This document shows, piece by piece, positions 60,916-64,000 of a DNA stretch of 64,000 nucleotides. How positions within the stretch are numbered: position 1 is the stretch's first letter; each line of letters begins with the position of its first letter. Source of the stretch: Phenylobacterium aquaticum (GTDB lineage Bacteria; Pseudomonadota; Alphaproteobacteria; Caulobacterales; Caulobacteraceae); the NCBI GenBank assembly GCA_947378305.1, contig CANCJJ010000011.1:16283-80282 (forward strand). Reading direction: 5' to 3'. Under the pieces are notes generated by a model. It ran no database searches and was not told where the DNA came from. It was given only the letters and a program-made list of their open reading frames with translations. The position numbers and the translations under genes are program-made.

Positions 60916-62784
60916 CTATCCCCCGACGATCCAGCCCGCACTGAGGGTTGCATAGGTCACCCCCACCAACACCACCTGGTCGCCATGGCCGAGATCGACG
61001 ACGGTGTCTGCGCCGACCTGGCTGACGGTATAGGTCGGTGATCCGTCGAGGATCAGCTTGTCGCCTTCGGTGCGGTTGAAGTCGGTGATGCGGTCCAGGC
61101 CTGCGCCGGTAAAGCTGTGGAAGCTGTCGGCACCTGCGCCGCCCGAGATTGTGTCACTGCCCCGGTCGCCCCAGAGCCAGTCATTGCCTGCGCCACCGGA
61201 AACGCTGTCGTCGCCCTGACCGCCACGGACCGTGTCGGCCCCGTCGCCGCCGAGGGCGGTATCATTGCCGAGATTGCCATAAACGACGTCATTGCCAGCC
61301 TCGCCGGAGACCAGGTCATTGCCTTGACCGCCCACCACCCAGTCATTGCCTTCGCCGCCGGAGACGGTGTCATTGCCCTGATTGCCATTCAGCTGATCGT
61401 CGCCCAGGCCACCGACCACAGCGTCATTGCCGTCTGCGCCTGAGAGGGTGTCGTTGAAGCGGCTGCCGACCAGGGTGTCATTGCCGACGTCGGCCTGATA
61501 GGCCATGCCGCCCGCACTGAAGGACAGGTTGAGGGACTGGTCGACCTTTTCGACAGCCGCTGGTGTATCTCCGGTCAGACCAAAGACTCGCGCCCGGATG
61601 CCGGTGGAGGAGGTATCTTCGACCAGACTAAAGTCCTTCCAGGCAACGACAAACCGACCGTTTGACAGTCCGGTGACGGTGGGAGTCTCCTGGTTATCGA
61701 CGATTGTGGAATTGACCAGATAGTCCTCAGAATCCGGGGTTCCATTGGCATCGTAGGTCCGGGCCCTGATGCCCAGTATATCCTCGTCACTGCCGTCATT
61801 TTCTTCGCCCCAGGTGATGACAAATCCGCCATTCGACAAGGCGGAGATGGAGGAGTACCATTGGCCATATGCTGTTGTCGTATTGACCTGAAAATCGGGG
61901 CCACTGGCGCTGCCGTCGGCATTGAATAGCCGGGCGCGAATCCCGGAACCCGAGGTATCCGTCACTTGGCTGAAATCCGTCCAGGAGATGACGAATTTGC
62001 CATTCGCCAGGGTGGTAATGCACGGTAGCTGTTGATCATTTGCGTAGGTCGAATTCACCTGGAATTCAGGACTGACGGTACCACTGGCGCTGACGGTGAC
62101 TGCTACTATGGATCCGCCGTCTTGGTCGATCGTGGTCGTTAAACCCACAGTTGACCAGGTGGCTACAAACCCGCCGCCCTGAAGCGCGGAAACATGCAGG
62201 CCATTGATCGAGTGATCGGAGGTGCCTGAAACCACGAAATCGGTCGGGATGGTGCCCGATGATCCATCGGCATTGAACAACCTCGCCCGAGCGACACGCT
62301 GCCCCGAGCTATAGTCAATAAATGTTACGACAAATCCCCCATCGGACAATCCTGTGACCGAGGGCTGATACTGGTCATTTACGGTCGAGGTATTGGCCTG
62401 AAACTCACTTCCTATGGCGTGACCCAGGTTATTGAACACCCGGCCTCGAATGCCAGCCTGGCTGGTGTCGGTAGCGGCATGGCTTTCGTCCTGCCAGGTG
62501 ACGACAAAACCGCCACCCGAAAGGGCGGCAATTGAGGGCCGGTACTGGTAGTCAGTTGTGATGTTTGAATTGATCAGGAAGTCATTACCGTTCGGCGTAC
62601 CGTCAGCGTTGAACAGCCTGCCCACAATGCCAGACGCGGAACTGTCCAGCAGGTGACTGGTGTCCGTCCATGCCGCAACAAACCCGCCGTTCGACAGCTT
62701 GGTGATAGTGGGTTCGGACTGCATGTTGAACGTTATCTGGTTGACCTGAAATTCTGAGGTCAAGGGCGGGTAATTCGTCGGCAT
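60916..62784 (-). CDS. RTX calcium-binding protein with seven propeller-like repeats
   Basis: The 622-residue protein has seven repeats of about 55 residues (near 20-420) with the pattern P-x-(I/V)-x-x-LS-x-GGFV-(V/A)-x-W-x-D-x-S, GIRARLFNADG, EFQVN. The last repeat lacks its EFQVN strand, and an EFQVN strand is found instead at the N-terminus (residues 11-15), as expected for a closed ring. About a dozen glycine/aspartate nonapeptides (GGxGNDxV type, about 440-560) then form a calcium beta-roll. The end (ITDFNRTEGDKLIL, then a beta-rich tail) is typical of type I secretion substrates. No secretion genes are nearby. Role unknown. Confidence 0.85.
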   Translation of the reverse strand: MPTNYPPLTSEFQVNQITFNMQSEPTITKLSNGGFVAAWTDTSHLLDSSASGIVGRLFNADGTPNGNDFLINSNITTDYQYRPSIAALSGGGFVVTWQDESHAATDTSQAGIRGRVFNNLGHAIGSEFQANTSTVNDQYQPSVTGLSDGGFVVTFIDYSSGQRVARARLFNADGSSGTIPTDFVVSGTSDHSINGLHVSALQGGGFVATWSTVGLTTTIDQDGGSIVAVTVSASGTVSPEFQVNSTYANDQQLPCITTLANGKFVISWTDFSQVTDTSGSGIRARLFNADGSASGPDFQVNTTTAYGQWYSSISALSNGGFVITWGEENDGSDEDILGIRARTYDANGTPDSEDYLVNSTIVDNQETPTVTGLSNGRFVVAWKDFSLVEDTSSTGIRARVFGLTGDTPAAVEKVDQSLNLSFSAGGMAYQADVGNDTLVGSRFNDTLSGADGNDAVVGGLGDDQLNGNQGNDTVSGGEGNDWVVGGQGNDLVSGEAGNDVVYGNLGNDTALGGDGADTVRGGQGDDSVSGGAGNDWLWGDRGSDTISGGAGADSFHSFTGAGLDRITDFNRTEGDKLILDGSPTYTVSQVGADTVVDLGHGDQVVLVGVTYATLSAGWIVGG

Positions 62785-62877
62785 GGGAGGCTCTCGGACA
62801 GGAAGCGTTCTGTTTCATGGTCAGTCGCCATGATCCCTGACTTCCTCACCGCTTCCAATAGACTAGTCGTTGTGGGA

Positions 62878-62883
62878 ATTATA
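62878..62883 (-). promoter_or_regulatory. candidate -10 element for the RTX gene
   Basis: TATAAT occurs on the minus strand about 95 bases upstream of the RTX ATG. A poor -35 (GAATTA) lies 17 bases upstream and TTGAAT lies 19 bases upstream, with a T-rich spacer between. A perfect -10 hexamer in GC-rich DNA is suggestive, but the -35 is not convincing. Confidence 0.4.
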
Positions 62884-62903
62884 TCTTAAAAAAAATAATT
62901 TAA

Positions 62904-62929
62904 TTCAAACTATCAATTGATAAATTGAA
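62904..62929. terminator. 26-base imperfect palindrome and T-tract behind the PhlG-like gene
   Basis: TTCAA-N2-TATCAATTGATA-N2-TTGAA is symmetric, with a 12-base perfect core. On the minus strand it lies 27 bases after the PhlG-like gene's stop and is followed by TTAAATTATTTTTTTT, so it can act as an intrinsic terminator for that gene. It also sits just upstream of the RTX promoter and could be an operator. A FNR box would read TTGAT-N4-ATCAA; this has the half-sites in the opposite order. Confidence 0.5.
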
Positions 62930-62955
62930 ATTACTTGCCCCGACCTGACCGGTTG

Positions 62956-63789
62956 TCACGTATTCGTCCGGCGCTTGGCGAATGCGGCATGGATCTCTGG
63001 GAGGAGGGTGGCGAGGTGGCTCATTTCCTGGGCGCAGTGGACCAGGAGCTCCGAGGCCTGAAGGGCGGTTATGGGCGACAAGCGGGCGGCCAGTCCGCCC
63101 AGGGTTCGGCCAAGAGGGCCTGACATCCCGCGCGGGCGGACAGTAGGTCCCCCCAGCCAGAAGCGGGAACGCATTTCGCATCCGCCAGAAACAGGGCGCA
63201 GATGATGGATCAGCCATCCCGTCTCAACCGGGGCCCCGGCCAGTCCCGCCCGGGCACAGATGGCCACCTCGCCTGCGGCGGCAAGGCGGGTCTCGTCCAG
63301 ACCCAGCACTGCGGGGGGCACGAACCTGATGGTCAGGCTCATACGGGTTGAGCCCACATATTCCACCACCTTCGAGGTGCGGCCGACATAGTGGTCGAGA
63401 TCATCCCGGCCGTCTGCCCAGCCGACATGGACATGGGCCCTGGGGTGCCAGAGCTTATATCTCTGGGCCTGACTGCCATGCCAGCCGAACCACCAGTCCC
63501 ACATGGCTGGACTGACCCCCGGCATGGGGGTTTGCACAAAGACCCGCGCCTCGCCGTCGAGGCAGACCGTATAGGCCGTCTCAAGGGGCCAGTCGGAGCC
63601 GGACTGAAGGTCAGGGGCTGCCTCTACCGGGGGCATGAGGTCTGGGGCGACGGTTCCATTTAGCAAGGCGGCCCGCACGGTTTCTGACAAGGGAGCCATG
63701 TCGGGCCTGAAGAACCGGGCATAGGGACTCTCGACCAGTTCTCCGGCAGAATAGCCCAGATAAAGTTTTTGCTTATCCGGCGTAGGCAT
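62956..63789 (-). CDS. DAPG hydrolase (PhlG) family protein
   Basis: The 277-residue protein resembles PhlG, the zinc hydrolase that cleaves a C-C bond of 2,4-diacetylphloroglucinol. The distinctive WWFGWHGSQAQRYKLWHPRAHVHVGW (near 99-124, split here) and TSKVVEYVGSTRMSLTIRF are present. The HxxxE near the C-terminus is His251/Glu255 (LVHCAQEMSHLATLLPE). In PhlG zinc is bound by two His and two Glu; Glu143 and His115 or His119 would be the other ligands. This family also hydrolyses related acylphloroglucinols. The RTX gene lies downstream on the same strand after a terminator. Confidence 0.8.
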   Translation of the reverse strand: MPTPDKQKLYLGYSAGELVESPYARFFRPDMAPLSETVRAALLNGTVAPDLMPPVEAAPDLQSGSDWPLETAYTVCLDGEARVFVQTPMPGVSPAMWDWWFGWHGSQAQRYKLWHPRAHVHVGWADGRDDLDHYVGRTSKVVEYVGSTRMSLTIRFVPPAVLGLDETRLAAAGEVAICARAGLAGAPVETGWLIHHLRPVSGGCEMRSRFWLGGPTVRPRGMSGPLGRTLGGLAARLSPITALQASELLVHCAQEMSHLATLLPEIHAAFAKRRTNT

Positions 63790-64000
63790 AAGATTTCCGT
63801 CTTGCTAAGGTCGCGTCAGACAAGCTTGGTGGGGCCAGATGCCTGCTCCATCCGAATGAGACTTGTCTAAGGAAGCCTCGGGGAGTCAATGGGGGCCGTT
63901 TGCCGGGTCTTGAACAGGTGTTGGGTGTGAAACCGGCTTTGAAGGCAGGACTGTTCAGTGTCCAGGCCCGGCTTCAAGGGAAGCGTGACCGAACCCGGGC
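63790..64000 (+). other. window end, possible start of a plus-strand gene
   Basis: No gene is certain here. One plus-strand frame is open from 63861 to the edge. From a TTG at 63921 or GTG at 63927 it reads VKPALKAGLFSVQARLQGKR, a basic helix-like stretch that could open a divergent gene, perhaps a regulator of the PhlG-like gene, but 24 codons are too few to judge. Confidence 0.25.

Noticed and set aside
61117..61457. Plus-strand open frames opposite the RTX repeats
   Set aside because: Repeated glycine and aspartate codons leave the opposite strand free of stops; the encoded peptides are low-complexity.
62904..62929. FNR/Anr box at the RTX promoter
   Set aside because: The half-sites are ATCAA-TTGAT, the reverse order of the TTGAT-N4-ATCAA consensus.

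Overview
The window is GC-rich, gene-dense chromosomal DNA of an alphaproteobacterium, most probably a member of the Caulobacterales. The reasons are the FtsZ sequence with its RIVDP linker motif and FLRRLAN tail, a full-consensus CtrA box (TTAA-N7-TTAA) and CcrM-type GANTC sites just upstream of ftsZ, an rnpB gene of alphaproteobacterial type, COQ4 for ubiquinone, and a meso-diaminopimelate-type MurE. I cannot name the genus. No rRNA, tRNA, insertion sequence, phage or CRISPR array is visible.

Layout. (1) 1-330: 3' part of rnpB. (2) 331-25240, plus strand: an unbroken division and cell wall (dcw) cluster, mraZ-rsmH-ftsL-ftsI-murE-murF-mraY-murD-ftsW-murG-murC-murB-ddl-ftsQ-ftsA-ftsZ, followed by lpxC, bamD, recN and ligA. 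Nearly all gene junctions overlap by 1-8 bases. The control points I can see are the leader of mraZ (MraZ-type operator, DnaA-box-like sites) and the 207-base ftsA-ftsZ gap. (3) 25244-31080: mostly minus strand housekeeping genes (M24 aminopeptidase P, prmA, a UvrD/PcrA helicase, a ribbon-helix-helix protein) with one plus-strand GIY-YIG-like gene. (4) 31081-36186: coq4 behind a striking leader hairpin, a probably acquired Tat-type lipoprotein hydrolase, a 57-codon DUF4169 gene, an aspartate aminotransferase, a VTT-domain membrane protein and a GST. (5) 36187-46446: leuA with a possible leader peptide, an EamA transporter, a PhyH dioxygenase and an orphan ModA, then the rod-shape operon mreB-mreC-mreD-mrdA-mrdB. 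(6) 46443-54186: two alpha/beta hydrolases, a Bcr/CflA-type exporter, and a minus-strand run of DUF900 lipoprotein, class III aminotransferase, amidase and DUF423. (7) 54187-54579: a regulatory gap holding a 36-residue single-pass membrane protein gene. (8) 54580-64000: an MFS transporter, an MDR oxidoreductase, an Ada-AlkA fusion with Ogt, a secreted DUF3604 protein, an RTX protein with seven propeller-like repeats, and a homologue of the phloroglucinol hydrolase PhlG.

How the genes work together. Regions 2 and 5 carry most of the envelope growth machine: the cytoplasmic Mur pathway and the lipid steps MraY and MurG, the septal pair FtsW/FtsI and the elongation pair RodA/PBP2, their scaffolds (FtsZ/FtsA/FtsQ/FtsL and MreBCD), and outer membrane functions (LpxC, BamD). 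The accessory part (regions 6-8) looks like small-molecule detoxification and catabolism, alkylation repair and secretion.

Most of the window is conserved housekeeping sequence and I do not see a large unknown system. The least explained items are small: the 36-residue membrane protein, the coq4 leader hairpin, the leuA leader ORF, and the propeller-RTX protein beside the PhlG homologue. All calls come from reading the sequence; no database search was run.
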